Shown one piece after another: positions 24,601-32,019 of a stretch of DNA of 33,621 bases. Location: assembly GCF_014654935.1 (NCBI RefSeq), contig NZ_BNBF01000003.1, forward strand, positions 352,119 to 385,739, given 5' to 3'. The first letter of the stretch is position 1. Each line of letters starts with the position of its first letter. A program made the translations under genes and the position numbers. The notes under the pieces were generated by a model, which saw nothing but the letters and a program-made list of their open reading frames with translations, was not told the DNA's origin and did no database searches. This DNA comes from Streptomyces capoamus (GTDB taxonomy: Bacteria; Actinomycetota; Actinomycetes; Streptomycetales; Streptomycetaceae).

Positions 24601-25021
24601 AGGATTCCCCCTCGTGAAGACGTAGCTGCACAGGAGGCGTCTGCTGATGTGCGTGATGTCGTGCTCCCCCGTGCATGGTCGTGTGCACCCGTCCGGCCTG
24701 GTCTGGACCATCTGAATGACACGGCAGCACTTTAGACACACGACCACCATCAGGATCAAGACTCCGTCAGGGCCAGGCCGAAATCGTGCGCCCCGCATGG
24801 AATGCACGTACGACCGCGATGTGCATGCGCTTTCCTTGAAATCGGAACGGCGCGGTCGCCCGCGCGACCCGTCGGCGTGACGGAAAACGTACGGTGCCAG
24901 GCACGGTTGCGAGACAACTCGCTCGTCGGCAGTGCGGCCGCCGGGTCGGGCGGGCCTGCCCGCTGTCAAGGGTGCGATACCGGCCCGGTGACGACCGCGG
25001 CTGCCGTCGGGGAGTCCCTCG
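24601..25021. other. 421-base gene-free region upstream of the secreted-protein pair
   Basis: No convincing gene is seen. It contains a 12-base palindrome TGGTC-TG-GACCA at 24699-24710 and a second inverted pair, GTGCA (24671-24675) and TGCAC (24684-24688). The part around 24720-24830 is less GC-rich than average. These features suit a regulated promoter for the gene at 24600. No strong -10/-35 pair could be fixed. Confidence 0.55.
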
Positions 25022-26233
25022 TCATCGGGTGCGGCGGCGCAGTACGGCCCACAGCGCGCCGCCGAGGACGACGAGGGCTGCCGCGCCGATGGCCAGGCCT
25101 GGCAGCGGCAGGCCCGAATCCCGGTGGGGCTCGGCCGCAGCGGCCGGGGAAGGCGGTGCGGTGTGCGTCTGCGAGGGCTTCCTGCTGGGGGCGTTGCCGG
25201 GGGAGCCGGGCAGCGGCTGGACGTATGCCGGCTTGGTGTTCCTGTCGGGGGGCCCGGGCCGCCCCCGGCCGAGGACCACCACCTGCCGGGCGCGGGCGAT
25301 CCCGTAACCGAGGTACCGGCTGAGCTCGTCGGCGGGCCACTTGCGGCCCGCGGTGTCCGCCAGGACGCGCCAGACCTGGGCGGCCGTCCAGTCCCGGTGC
25401 TTGGACCACACCAGTGCCGCCTGGGCGGACACCAGGGCGGCGGCCGCCGCGGTGCCGTCACCGTCCGCGCAGTACCGGCGGAAGCCGGCGTCGCACCAGC
25501 GGGGTATGTCCACGCCGGGGGCGGAGATGTCGACGGCGTCACCGTGCTGGGAGGTGGGGGCGACCGTGCCGGTGCGGTCGATGGCGGCCACGCCGACGAC
25601 CTCGTCGTAGGCAGCCGGATACTGCGGCTTGTTGCCCTCCTTGGCGTTGTCCCCGACGCCGGCGAACATCAGTACGCCCTTCTTGATCGCGTACTCCAGG
25701 GCCTGATCGTCGAAGTCGCTGCCGATGACGTACTGGTTGCCCACGGTGATGTCGATGACGCGTGCGCCCGAGTCGACAGCCGCCTTGATCGCTGTCGACA
25801 ACGGGTAGTTGAGGTCGGGGAGTTCGTCGTGGCGGAGCGGTGGCACCCGAATCGGGACGATTTTCACGCCCGGGGCGAGGCCCTTCAGCCCGCCGCCGCG
25901 ACCCGTGCCGGCGATGAGTTCGGCGGCCGTGGTGCCGGCGCCGGTGGTGTCGCGCGTGTCCGTGACGTCGCCCTTGGCCAGCCCGTCCGCGACCAGGGCA
26001 TCCTTCCCCGGCAGCACCTGCCCGCGCAAGGAGGGCGTTTCGGGGTTCACGCCCGTTCCGATGACAGCCACTTTGACGCCTTCGCCGGTGCTGACCTTCC
26101 ATATCTCGTCAGCGCCCATGGCGTCGAGGTACCACTGCCGGGGAGCCGCGTCCGCTGCGGTGGCGGAAGGTGCCGGTCCGGCCGCGACGAGAAGCGCGGC
26201 GGTGGCCAGGCCGGTGAGAAGCGCTCGATGCAT
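25022..26233 (-). CDS. Mycosin-like subtilase homologue lacking the catalytic triad (pseudoprotease)
   Basis: This is a 403-residue protein with a signal peptide (MHRALLTGLATAALLVAAG), a subtilisin-fold domain at about 40-300, a Pro-rich linker and a C-terminal membrane helix (GAAALVVLGGALWAVL) followed by RRRTR. This is the architecture of the membrane-anchored mycosins of type VII secretion. The three catalytic positions are changed. The Asp of VAVIDTG is Gly59 (VAVIGTGV), the His of GHGT is Ala99 (GAGT), and the Ser of GTSxAAP is Ala262 (GTAAAAA). Surrounding motifs such as DISAPG and the domain length are well kept, so the fold appears maintained by selection. No other type VII secretion genes are in the window. 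It may bind rather than cleave substrates. Confidence is high for the family and fairly high for loss of activity. Confidence 0.85.
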   Translation of the reverse strand: MHRALLTGLATAALLVAAGPAPSATAADAAPRQWYLDAMGADEIWKVSTGEGVKVAVIGTGVNPETPSLRGQVLPGKDALVADGLAKGDVTDTRDTTGAGTTAAELIAGTGRGGGLKGLAPGVKIVPIRVPPLRHDELPDLNYPLSTAIKAAVDSGARVIDITVGNQYVIGSDFDDQALEYAIKKGVLMFAGVGDNAKEGNKPQYPAAYDEVVGVAAIDRTGTVAPTSQHGDAVDISAPGVDIPRWCDAGFRRYCADGDGTAAAAALVSAQAALVWSKHRDWTAAQVWRVLADTAGRKWPADELSRYLGYGIARARQVVVLGRGRPGPPDRNTKPAYVQPLPGSPGNAPSRKPSQTHTAPPSPAAAAEPHRDSGLPLPGLAIGAAALVVLGGALWAVLRRRTR

Positions 26234-26519
26234 GGCCCTATTGGATCATCGCGGCCGGGGGCTGCGGGAAGGAGGCGGCCCGGGCCCGTGGCGGAGCCGC
26301 GGAGGTGCTGGTCACACCTCCACCCCGTCGCTCGCATGCCGACTTCGGCCACTCGAGATGCCGGAACGTTTCAGCATGGTATAGACCGATACAGTCAAGC
26401 CGGTGACATCGGTCACAATCGTTCCCGTGGGACAGGAATTGACCTTCGATTGTTCACAGATGACCGCCCCAGGTCTCGAATCAGGGCAAAGGCGCTATAG
26501 GGGGCGTTGTCGTAAGGGA

Positions 26520-26543
26520 GGCCCCCCGCAGCGGCGGGGGGCC
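26520..26543. terminator. Perfect GC hairpin, terminator-like
   Basis: GGCCCCCCGC at 26520-26529 pairs with GCGGGGGGCC at 26534-26543 around an AGCG tetraloop. On the minus strand it is followed by TCCCTTACG, on the plus strand by no T-run. It may end a minus-strand transcript starting inside the gene-free region. Confidence 0.6.
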
Positions 26544-26548
26544 AGTAG

Positions 26549-26562
26549 GAGCACTCAGGCCG
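26549..26562 (+). repeat. 14-bp direct repeat gagcactcaggccg, copy 1
   Basis: This is identical to 27060-27073, 511 bases downstream. Copy 1 lies six bases after the hairpin at 26520-26543; copy 2 lies nine bases before the hairpin at 27082-27106. Confidence 0.85.
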
Positions 26563-26760
26563 TGAGATGTCCCCTGATCGCGGGTAGTTGGCGCTAACCG
26601 CGGCCCCCATGGTGGCGCGCCGTGACGGTGATGGGGAGTCGTCCCGGTGTACCGCTGAAGAACTTTAACAACCGAACAACGTCTCCCACCTGCGCAGTTG
26701 CTCCGCCTCGGAGTTGTTCGAAGCCTGTTGACTCACCCCTCTCACGTGTTGATGAAGTAC

Positions 26761-26790
26761 GCCAAACGGGCGTAGCTGGCCAAACGTGCG
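26761..26790 (+). repeat. 18-base-period direct repeat gccaaacg(g/t)gcg
   Basis: GCCAAACGGGCG at 26761-26772 and GCCAAACGTGCG at 26779-26790 differ by one base and are spaced 18 bases apart. Paired sites of this kind are often bound by a dimeric regulator. The nearby helix-turn-helix protein at 27860 is an obvious but unproven candidate. Confidence 0.6.
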
Positions 26791-27059
26791 AGCTGCTGGG
26801 TCGTCAGTCGCTATACCAGATCGACATTCTTCACGCTCCGCAGGGACCCGCCCGTGCCGCCGGGAGGACCTTGTGCACCAATTCACAAGCGGGTACGTCG
26901 CGGCTGACGCCGTGTCACTGCCGCCTGCACGTGCGGCAGACTGTGGCGAAGCGCGCGGAAGCCCTGGTGACCTCCGGGTCACCGCTGGGAGTACGGGAGT
27001 TGGCGCTCCTCCCTCTCAGTACCGGGCAAGGCCCGCCCCCCCCAACAGCACACGGAATC

Positions 27060-27073
27060 GAGCACTCAGGCCG
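27060..27073 (+). repeat. 14-bp direct repeat gagcactcaggccg, copy 2
   Basis: This is identical to 26549-26562. See that entry for the relation to flanking hairpins. Confidence 0.85.
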
Positions 27074-27081
27074 CTCATCTG

Positions 27082-27106
27082 CCCGCTCCGGCCGTTCCGG
27101 AGCGGG
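27082..27106. promoter_or_regulatory. Perfect 10-bp inverted repeat upstream of the helix-turn-helix operon
   Basis: CCCGCTCCGG at 27082-27091 pairs with CCGGAGCGGG at 27097-27106 with a five-base loop, 90 bases before ATG 27197. It lacks a T-run and could be an operator or a leader hairpin. Confidence 0.5.
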
Positions 27107-27196
27107 TGACCGAGAGAGGGTCGCTCCGCCCGGGACGGCCCTCGCTCACCTCCACTCACAGGGCCTTCGGACAAGGCCTCGGAAACGGGAGTTGAG

Positions 27197-27697
27197 ATGT
27201 CTCCTGCCAGCAGCAACCGCAAGAAGCGATGGCGACTCGCCCTCGCTGCCGCCTCCGCGAACGGAGCCGGGGCCGTGGCCGGCTTCGGTACCCAAGCCCT
27301 CATCTCGGATCCCGTCGTCAGCACGATGGTGGGCACGTTCGTCGGGGGCACCACCGCCGAACTTCTCTTGCAGGTCGTACGAGCGGACAGCCGGCCCTCG
27401 TCCGACGCCGCCCGGCTCCACGAAGGCGACAGCGGCCACGACCGGGACCACGCCACCGCCCGCCGCTGCGAACGGGACGGCCCTCACAGGCCGGCCGAGC
27501 GGCGGACCCCGGCCGGCTATGCCCGGTGCACCCGCAGTCGGCCCAGCGACTCCCACCGGCTCGCAGGGCGCCCGGCGGTGACACCACGGCACCTGCGGCA
27601 CAGGCACCTGCTCCGGGGCGCCCAGCGCTTCGTCCGCCGTGTCCGCCGGCGCGACGCGGCGTTGCGGCAGCCGGGAGACCGCCATGGCGCCTCCTGA
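27197..27697 (+). CDS. Hypothetical protein with hydrophobic N-terminal half
   Basis: ATG 27197 follows GGGAG. Residues about 12-60 (RLALAAASANGAGAVAGFG, then VVSTMVGTFVGGTTAELLL) form one or two glycine-rich membrane-like segments. Residues 65-166 are Arg/His-rich and look disordered. The GC-rich third positions are consistent with coding, but the unusual tail could be the result of an undetected frameshift. Its stop overlaps the next small ORF by 14 bases, which in turn ends two bases before the helix-turn-helix gene, suggesting one operon. No family is recognised. Confidence 0.5.
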   Translation: MSPASSNRKKRWRLALAAASANGAGAVAGFGTQALISDPVVSTMVGTFVGGTTAELLLQVVRADSRPSSDAARLHEGDSGHDRDHATARRCERDGPHRPAERRTPAGYARCTRSRPSDSHRLAGRPAVTPRHLRHRHLLRGAQRFVRRVRRRDAALRQPGDRHGAS

Positions 27698-27857
27698 GCG
27701 GACCCTCCCGGCGGCCCTGCCCCGTCGTTGGGCCTCCCTGCCGACCCGCACGGACCTGGCTGCGGCGGCCGGCGAGACGGCTCCCCGGGGCGTTGCGGCA
27801 CAGCGGCGCCGGCCGCGATGCCGCCTCCGCCCGGGTCTCCGGAAGCCGCGGAGGTAG
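27684..27857 (+). CDS. Small basic ORF, 57 residues
   Basis: ATG 27684 follows GGGAG; its TAG lies two bases before the ATG of the helix-turn-helix gene. The product is Arg/Pro/Ala-rich (ending [11 protein letters not shown]) with no recognised motif. The tight packing supports a translated coupling ORF, but composition alone does not prove it. Confidence 0.35.
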   Translation: MAPPERTLPAALPRRWASLPTRTDLAAAAGETAPRGVAAQRRRPRCRLRPGLRKPRR

Positions 27858-27859
27858 AC

Positions 27860-28819
27860 ATGGCACGTCCCGAGAACGAGATCCCGACGACGGCACCCAT
27901 GGAGGTGGCCGAACTCGCGCGTGAACTGCGGGCGTTGCGGCGCGGGACCGGCCTGACCTACAAGGACCTGGCCGCCAAGTCGCACTACTCCGCTGCCGCA
28001 CTCTCGACCGCGGCCTCCGGCAAGACGGTGCCCAAGTGGGAGGTGGTGGAATCGTTCGTGCGCGGCTGCGGTTTCGTCGGTGACATGACGACATGGCAGC
28101 GCCTGCACACGAACGCGATGGCGCGCGCCGCAGCCGAGGAAGCCGCCAGCAAGGCCAAAGTGCGGGCCGCGCAGCCGGAGGCCGAGGCATGCGACAGTCC
28201 CGAAGAACGCGCAGAAGCGCACCAGCCGCGCCTGCTCGGATTCCGCAAGGCCGTCGCCGCACCGGAGGACGAGGTCGTGCCGGCGCAGCCGGACGGCCTG
28301 CTGGCGCTGGTCCAGCGGTTCATGGACGCGCACCTGCAGTTGTCCGCCAAGCTGCCGGACGACCCCCACCGCGTCAGCACCCTCACCGTCGACCATTTCC
28401 ATACCGCGCTGGCCCTGTGCACGACCGCCGAGGACGTGCTGTCGGTGATGCGGGAGCTGGTAGCGGACAAGGGCCTGACCATCGGGGACCTGGAGCGCCG
28501 CAGCGGACGCATCTACGAGATATCCGGTGCGACGTTCGCTCACGTACTGAACGGCGACGAGCTGCCCACCACCGAGTGGCTCGAGATCTTCCTGCGCGTG
28601 TGCGGCGTCGAGCAGGAGCGGCGGCTGATCTGGCACTACACGGTGACCCGCATCAAGATCGCGCAGATGCGGCACCGCAAGGCACTGCCCCCGCTGACCG
28701 TCACCCCGCTTGAGCCCACCGTCAGCGCTGACCTCATGCGACGGCTCCTCCTCGTGACGGTGGGGGTGATGAGCGCCGTGGGAGCCGCCGTGACCACCGC
28801 CATCCAGCTCTTACGGTGA
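27860..28819 (+). CDS. Membrane-anchored protein with two XRE-type helix-turn-helix regions
   Basis: This is a 319-residue protein with ATG preceded by GGAGG. Residues about 18-75 form a helix-turn-helix of the XRE type ([20 protein letters not shown]). Residues about 195-255 repeat the same plan ([17 protein letters not shown], then [20 protein letters not shown]). Between them lies an acidic, Ala/Glu-rich linker, and residues about 296-316 form a C-terminal membrane helix ([19 protein letters not shown]). The N-terminal domain is probably DNA-binding; the second could bind DNA or a partner. The tail would tether the regulator to the inner membrane face. XRE domains followed by variable partners are frequent in Streptomyces; the signal sensed is unknown. 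Confidence 0.8.
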   Translation: MARPENEIPTTAPMEVAELARELRALRRGTGLTYKDLAAKSHYSAAALSTAASGKTVPKWEVVESFVRGCGFVGDMTTWQRLHTNAMARAAAEEAASKAKVRAAQPEAEACDSPEERAEAHQPRLLGFRKAVAAPEDEVVPAQPDGLLALVQRFMDAHLQLSAKLPDDPHRVSTLTVDHFHTALALCTTAEDVLSVMRELVADKGLTIGDLERRSGRIYEISGATFAHVLNGDELPTTEWLEIFLRVCGVEQERRLIWHYTVTRIKIAQMRHRKALPPLTVTPLEPTVSADLMRRLLLVTVGVMSAVGAAVTTAIQLLR

Positions 28820-28920
28820 CGGCCCTACGGTCCCGGCGGCGGGCGACTGTCCTGCGGACTCCGGCGACCGGTCGATGTACGCGATCCGTACGCTTCAGGA
28901 CCATCACCCGGGGCGGTGGG

Positions 28921-29499
28921 TCAGGTGACGGCGAGCCGGTCCACCAGTAGCTCCACTCTCGGTCCGGCGTCCTCGGGCAGCAGGCGGCCCGCGCGGGTCA
29001 GGGTCGCGAGGCCGTGCAGGGCCGCCCAGAACACCTCGGTGAACAGTCCCGGGTCGACGCCCTCGCCGGTGACCTCGTCGAGGGTCTCCAGCAGGGCGGC
29101 GAAGGCGTCCTTCAGAGGCTCGGGGGTGTCCTCCTGCGCGTACGCCAGGCCGCCGTCCAGCTGGAACAAGGCGTCGTAGACCGCCGGGTTGCGGACGGCG
29201 AAGTCGAGGTAGGCGCGGGCCAGGGCGGCGACCCGGGCGCGCGTGCCGTCCGCGGCGGAGGTCGCGGTCCGCACCGCCGTGGCCAGTTCGGCGGCCCCCT
29301 GGAGGGCGACGGCGCCGATGATCTCGCGCTTGCCGCGGAAGTGGCTGTAGAGGACGGGCTGGCTGTACTCGATGCGCTCGGCGAGGCGGCGGGTGGTGAC
29401 GGCGTCCCACCCCTGCTGTTCGGCGAGTTCGCGAGCCGTCGCCACGATGAGGCGCTCGCGCTCCGCCCGTTCGCGCTGCTTGCGTTCCTGTACGGACAT
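28921..29499 (-). CDS. TetR-family transcriptional regulator
   Basis: This 192-residue repressor has the TetR helix-turn-helix at about residues 16-62 (AVTTRRLAERIEYSQPVLYS, then HFRGKREI) and a helical ligand-binding domain that includes the WHG-like segment FWAALHGLATL of the TetR C-terminal type. ATG 29499 is divergent from the DUF1772-like gene at 29590. Palindromic candidate operators lie in the 90-base spacer, so it very probably represses itself and the two downstream membrane-protein genes until a small ligand binds. Confidence 0.92.
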   Translation of the reverse strand: MSVQERKQRERAERERLIVATARELAEQQGWDAVTTRRLAERIEYSQPVLYSHFRGKREIIGAVALQGAAELATAVRTATSAADGTRARVAALARAYLDFAVRNPAVYDALFQLDGGLAYAQEDTPEPLKDAFAALLETLDEVTGEGVDPGLFTEVFWAALHGLATLTRAGRLLPEDAGPRVELLVDRLAVT

Positions 29500-29508
29500 G
29501 AAGCGATC

Positions 29509-29521
29509 CTAGCACTGCTAG
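29509..29521. promoter_or_regulatory. Candidate TetR operator 1 (CTAGC-ACT-GCTAG)
   Basis: This is a 13-base palindrome centred 16 bases upstream of the TetR start codon. It shares the pattern CTAGC-N3-GCTAG with a second site at 29560-29572. Binding here would block transcription or translation initiation of the regulator gene. Confidence 0.7.
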
Positions 29522-29541
29522 ACAATCGAGCGGCAGAAGGT

Positions 29542-29572
29542 CTAGCGTTGCCTCATCTGCTAGCAACGCTAG
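29542..29572. promoter_or_regulatory. Candidate TetR operator 2 with an additional half site
   Basis: CTAGCGTTGC at 29542-29551 is perfectly complementary to GCAACGCTAG at 29563-29572, and the right part also forms CTAGC-AAC-GCTAG at 29560-29572. Both lie just upstream of the DUF1772-like gene's ribosome site, so this is the likely repressor site for that operon. Confidence 0.7.
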
Positions 29573-29589
29573 TTCCCGGAGGGGTCGTC

Positions 29590-30036
29590 ATGCTCAACGC
29601 ACTCGAGGTCGTCACCACCGTCGTCGTCGGCCTGATGGTCGGGGTGGAGTTCTCCGTCGCCTTCATCATGAACCGGATCCTGGACGCGCTTCCCGAGGAC
29701 AGTGGTCAGCTCGGCCACGCCCACGGTGGCCGGATGCTCGGCGCCCTGATGCCTTTCTGGTACATCGGCTCACTCGCCCTCAGCGCGGTCTGGGCCATCG
29801 CCGGATGGCACCACCACGGCGCCGGACTCGTCGTCACGGCCGCCGTACTGCTGATCATCAGCGTGGTCATGTCGGTGCTGCTGCTCGTCCCGATCAACAA
29901 CCGCAACAGGACCTGGACCCCCGAGAACAGGCCCGCGGACTGGAAGGAGCAGCTGAACCGCTGGCAGCGCTGGCACTACGTCCGCGTCACCGTCATCATC
30001 GCCGCCTTCACCCTGCTCGTCTCCGCCCTCGCCTGA
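29590..30036 (+). CDS. DUF1772-like small membrane protein (anthrone-oxygenase-like family)
   Basis: This is a 148-residue protein; ATG 29590 follows GGAGGGG. Four hydrophobic helices are visible, with His and Arg residues between them (HAHGGRMLGALMPFWY, then NRWQRWHYVRV) as in the DUF1772 family. Some members are anthrone oxygenases in polyketide pathways, but most are of unknown role, so no reaction is claimed. It is divergent from TetR and followed by another small membrane-protein gene at 30132, probably in the same TetR-controlled operon. Confidence 0.8.
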   Translation: MLNALEVVTTVVVGLMVGVEFSVAFIMNRILDALPEDSGQLGHAHGGRMLGALMPFWYIGSLALSAVWAIAGWHHHGAGLVVTAAVLLIISVVMSVLLLVPINNRNRTWTPENRPADWKEQLNRWQRWHYVRVTVIIAAFTLLVSALA

Positions 30037-30131
30037 CGCCACAGCCGGCCGAGAGGGCCCCGGTACCGCCGACCCGCCCGGCAGGTTCCACGAACCCATC
30101 ACGCCGGCAAAGACTCGCAAGGAGAAGAACC

Positions 30132-30557
30132 ATGTCGCTGAAGAAGATCAATACCGTACTGGTCGCCGCCTTGGTCCTCTTCGTCCTCTGGTTCGGGACG
30201 GAGTACATCCTGAGCCCGGAGACGACGGCGCCCGGCTTCGGCCTGCCGAACCGGCCGTCCGGCGACGGCGGCGGTTTCCTGATCGTCAAGGGAATCCGCG
30301 ATGTCGTCCTGGCCCTGGTCCTGGGCACCCTGCTGGTCACGGGCCACCGGCGAGCGCTGGGCTGGGTGCTGCTGGTGGAGGCCCTCGCCGCGTACGGCGA
30401 CATGGCCACCGTCCTCACCCACCACGGTTCCGTGGCCACCGCGTTCGGCGTCCACTGCCTGACCGCGACGTTCATGGTGGGCTGCGGCCTGCTGGTCATG
30501 CACGAGACGCGGACGGCCGCGCCCGGCACGGCGACTCCCGCCCGGCAAGTCGCCTAG
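30132..30557 (+). CDS. DUF4267-like small membrane protein
   Basis: This is a 141-residue protein; ATG 30132 follows AAGGAGAA. It has about four hydrophobic segments, the first (VLVAALVLFVLWFGTEYIL) directly after a short basic N-terminus, then a loop FGLPNRPSGDGGGF and a conserved-looking KGIRDVVLALVLG. The layout matches the DUF4267 family of small actinomycete membrane proteins. The function is unknown. The 95-base gap from the DUF1772-like gene suggests co-transcription under TetR control. Confidence 0.75.
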   Translation: MSLKKINTVLVAALVLFVLWFGTEYILSPETTAPGFGLPNRPSGDGGGFLIVKGIRDVVLALVLGTLLVTGHRRALGWVLLVEALAAYGDMATVLTHHGSVATAFGVHCLTATFMVGCGLLVMHETRTAAPGTATPARQVA

Positions 30558-30631
30558 AAACCCGCACGCTGGGCCGAGGAGAACGTAAACGTGTCGACAG
30601 CGTCCCTCGGCGCCGGGCAGAGTGGCCGTCC

Positions 30632-31372
30632 GTGACGAGCAGTGAGTTGTGGACCCGTGCGACCGCCGACCGCTACGACGCCGAGGAGACCGAGATGTCC
30701 TCGGCTGCCGTTCTCGGACCGACTCTCGCCTTCCTCGCCGAACTCGCCGAAGGCGGCCGGGCATTGGAGTTCGCCATCGGAACCGGAAGAGTGGGAGTCC
30801 CGCTCCGGGAACGCGGCGTACCGGTAGCGGGCATCGAACTGTCCGAGCACATGGCGGCGGTGCTGCGACGCAAGATCGACGAGGACACCCTCCCGGTGGT
30901 CATCGGGGACATGGCCACCATACTCGTCCCCGGTGAGTTCACCCTGGTCTATCTCGTCTACAACACCATCACGAACCTGCTCACCCAGGACGAGCAGGTC
31001 GAGTGCTTCCGCAACGCCGCACGGCATCTGGCGCCCGGCGGCCGATTCGTCATCGAGCTGGGTGTGCCGCCGCTGCGGTTCCTGCCGCCCGGCCAGGTCG
31101 CGGTCCCCTTCGACGTCTCCGAGCAGCATCTCGGCTTCGACACCTTCGACCTGGTCGAGCAGATCCTCGTCTCGCACCACTTCACCCGCGACGGCGACGA
31201 CGACCGCTACCGCCGCGGCAGCTCCCGGCACCGGTACGCCTGGCCGGCAGAGCTCGACCTGATGGCGCGGATCGCCGGCCTCGAACTGGAACGTCGCGTC
31301 GCGGACTGGGACGGGTCCCCGTTCACCCAGGACTCCGCCAAGCACATCTCCGTGTGGCGCAAGCCGGCCTGA
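30632..31372 (+). CDS. Class I SAM-dependent methyltransferase
   Basis: This is a 246-residue protein with a GTG start at 30632. The SAM-binding motif I is ALEFAIGTGRVG (about residues 44-55), followed by an acidic strand end GIELSEHM, motif GDMATI and a post-motif LAPGGRFVIELG. This is the standard seven-strand methyltransferase Rossmann fold. The substrate cannot be deduced; the family often methylates small molecules. It is followed after 30 bases by a P-loop protein gene and may share its transcript. Confidence 0.88.
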   Translation: MTSSELWTRATADRYDAEETEMSSAAVLGPTLAFLAELAEGGRALEFAIGTGRVGVPLRERGVPVAGIELSEHMAAVLRRKIDEDTLPVVIGDMATILVPGEFTLVYLVYNTITNLLTQDEQVECFRNAARHLAPGGRFVIELGVPPLRFLPPGQVAVPFDVSEQHLGFDTFDLVEQILVSHHFTRDGDDDRYRRGSSRHRYAWPAELDLMARIAGLELERRVADWDGSPFTQDSAKHISVWRKPA

Positions 31373-31402
31373 GGTCCGGCCGCATCGAGACAGGGGCCAA
31401 CC

Positions 31403-31954
31403 GTGCAGGAGCTGAGTTCCGCAGTCGTGCTCGTCACCGGCGCCATGGCGTCCGGGAAGTCAACCGTTGCTCACCTGTTGGCCGAGCGGCTCCCTCGCTC
31501 CGTGCACCTGCGCGGTGACGGCTTCCGGCGGATGATCGTGTCCGGCCGCGAGGAGTTCACGCCGCAGCCCACCGCCGAGGCAACGGCGCAGTTGCGACTG
31601 CGCCACCAGGCAACCGCCGCGGTCGCGGACCTGTACGCACAGGCGGGATGGACCGTCATCGTGCAGGACGTCGTTCTCGGTGAGCACCTCGATCCGTTCC
31701 TCGATGCCGTGACGTCCAGACCCCTGTACCTGATCGTCCTCGCACCCACACCGGAAGCGGTCGCGGCACGCGAGGCCGATCGTTGCAAGAGCGGCTACCG
31801 CGGGCCCTGGACGGTCGGCATCCTCGATGACGTCCTGCGTCGTGAGACTCCGCGTCGCGGGCTCTGGCTGGACACCTCGTGCCAGACGCCGGACCAGACC
31901 GTGGACCACATCCTCGCCGACCTGGGCACCGCCCGCCTGGATGGATGGGTCTGA
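31403..31954 (+). CDS. P-loop nucleotide kinase-like protein
   Basis: This is a 183-residue protein with GTG 31403 following AGGGG. Walker A GAMASGKST is at residues 13-21; a HLRGDGFRRM segment follows as a likely substrate-binding part. A later hydrophobic strand VIVQDVVLG resembles Walker B, and a lid-like stretch has Arg residues (READRCKSGYRG). This pattern is that of small-molecule kinases such as chloramphenicol-phosphotransferase-like and gluconate/shikimate-kinase-like proteins. No substrate can be named. Self-resistance or salvage roles are possible but not shown. Confidence 0.78.
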   Translation: MQELSSAVVLVTGAMASGKSTVAHLLAERLPRSVHLRGDGFRRMIVSGREEFTPQPTAEATAQLRLRHQATAAVADLYAQAGWTVIVQDVVLGEHLDPFLDAVTSRPLYLIVLAPTPEAVAAREADRCKSGYRGPWTVGILDDVLRRETPRRGLWLDTSCQTPDQTVDHILADLGTARLDGWV

Positions 31955-32019
31955 CCACTGCGGCGGCCGTGCCGGGGCCGTCACCGCGGTCGTCGGCGGC
32001 GGCAACTATGCTCCCGCGC

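Larger units (their letters stand above)
26234..27196. other. 963-base gene-free region rich in hairpins and short repeats
   Basis: I find no convincing gene; the small open frames lack ribosome sites and recognisable protein character. The region is less GC-rich than its surroundings. It holds two perfect 10-bp hairpins, a 14-bp direct repeat 511 bases apart, 18-base-period direct repeats and a palindrome GGTGACC-TCCG-GGTCACC at 26966-26983. It should contain the promoter of the genes starting at 27197 and possibly a small RNA or a mobile-element remnant. Confidence 0.6.

Noticed and set aside
24601..25542. Upstream extension of the small secreted-protein gene into a 477-codon frame
   Set aside because: The extension overlaps the subtilase-like gene and would bury the signal peptide; TTG 24600 has a good ribosome site.
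26413..26610. A 65-codon minus-strand ORF in the gene-free region
   Set aside because: It runs through the perfect 10-bp hairpin at 26520-26543, has no convincing ribosome site and no recognisable protein features.
26665..26982. A 105-codon minus-strand ORF in the gene-free region
   Set aside because: Its composition is not protein-like for this genome and no ribosome site is present; it also spans regulatory-type repeats.
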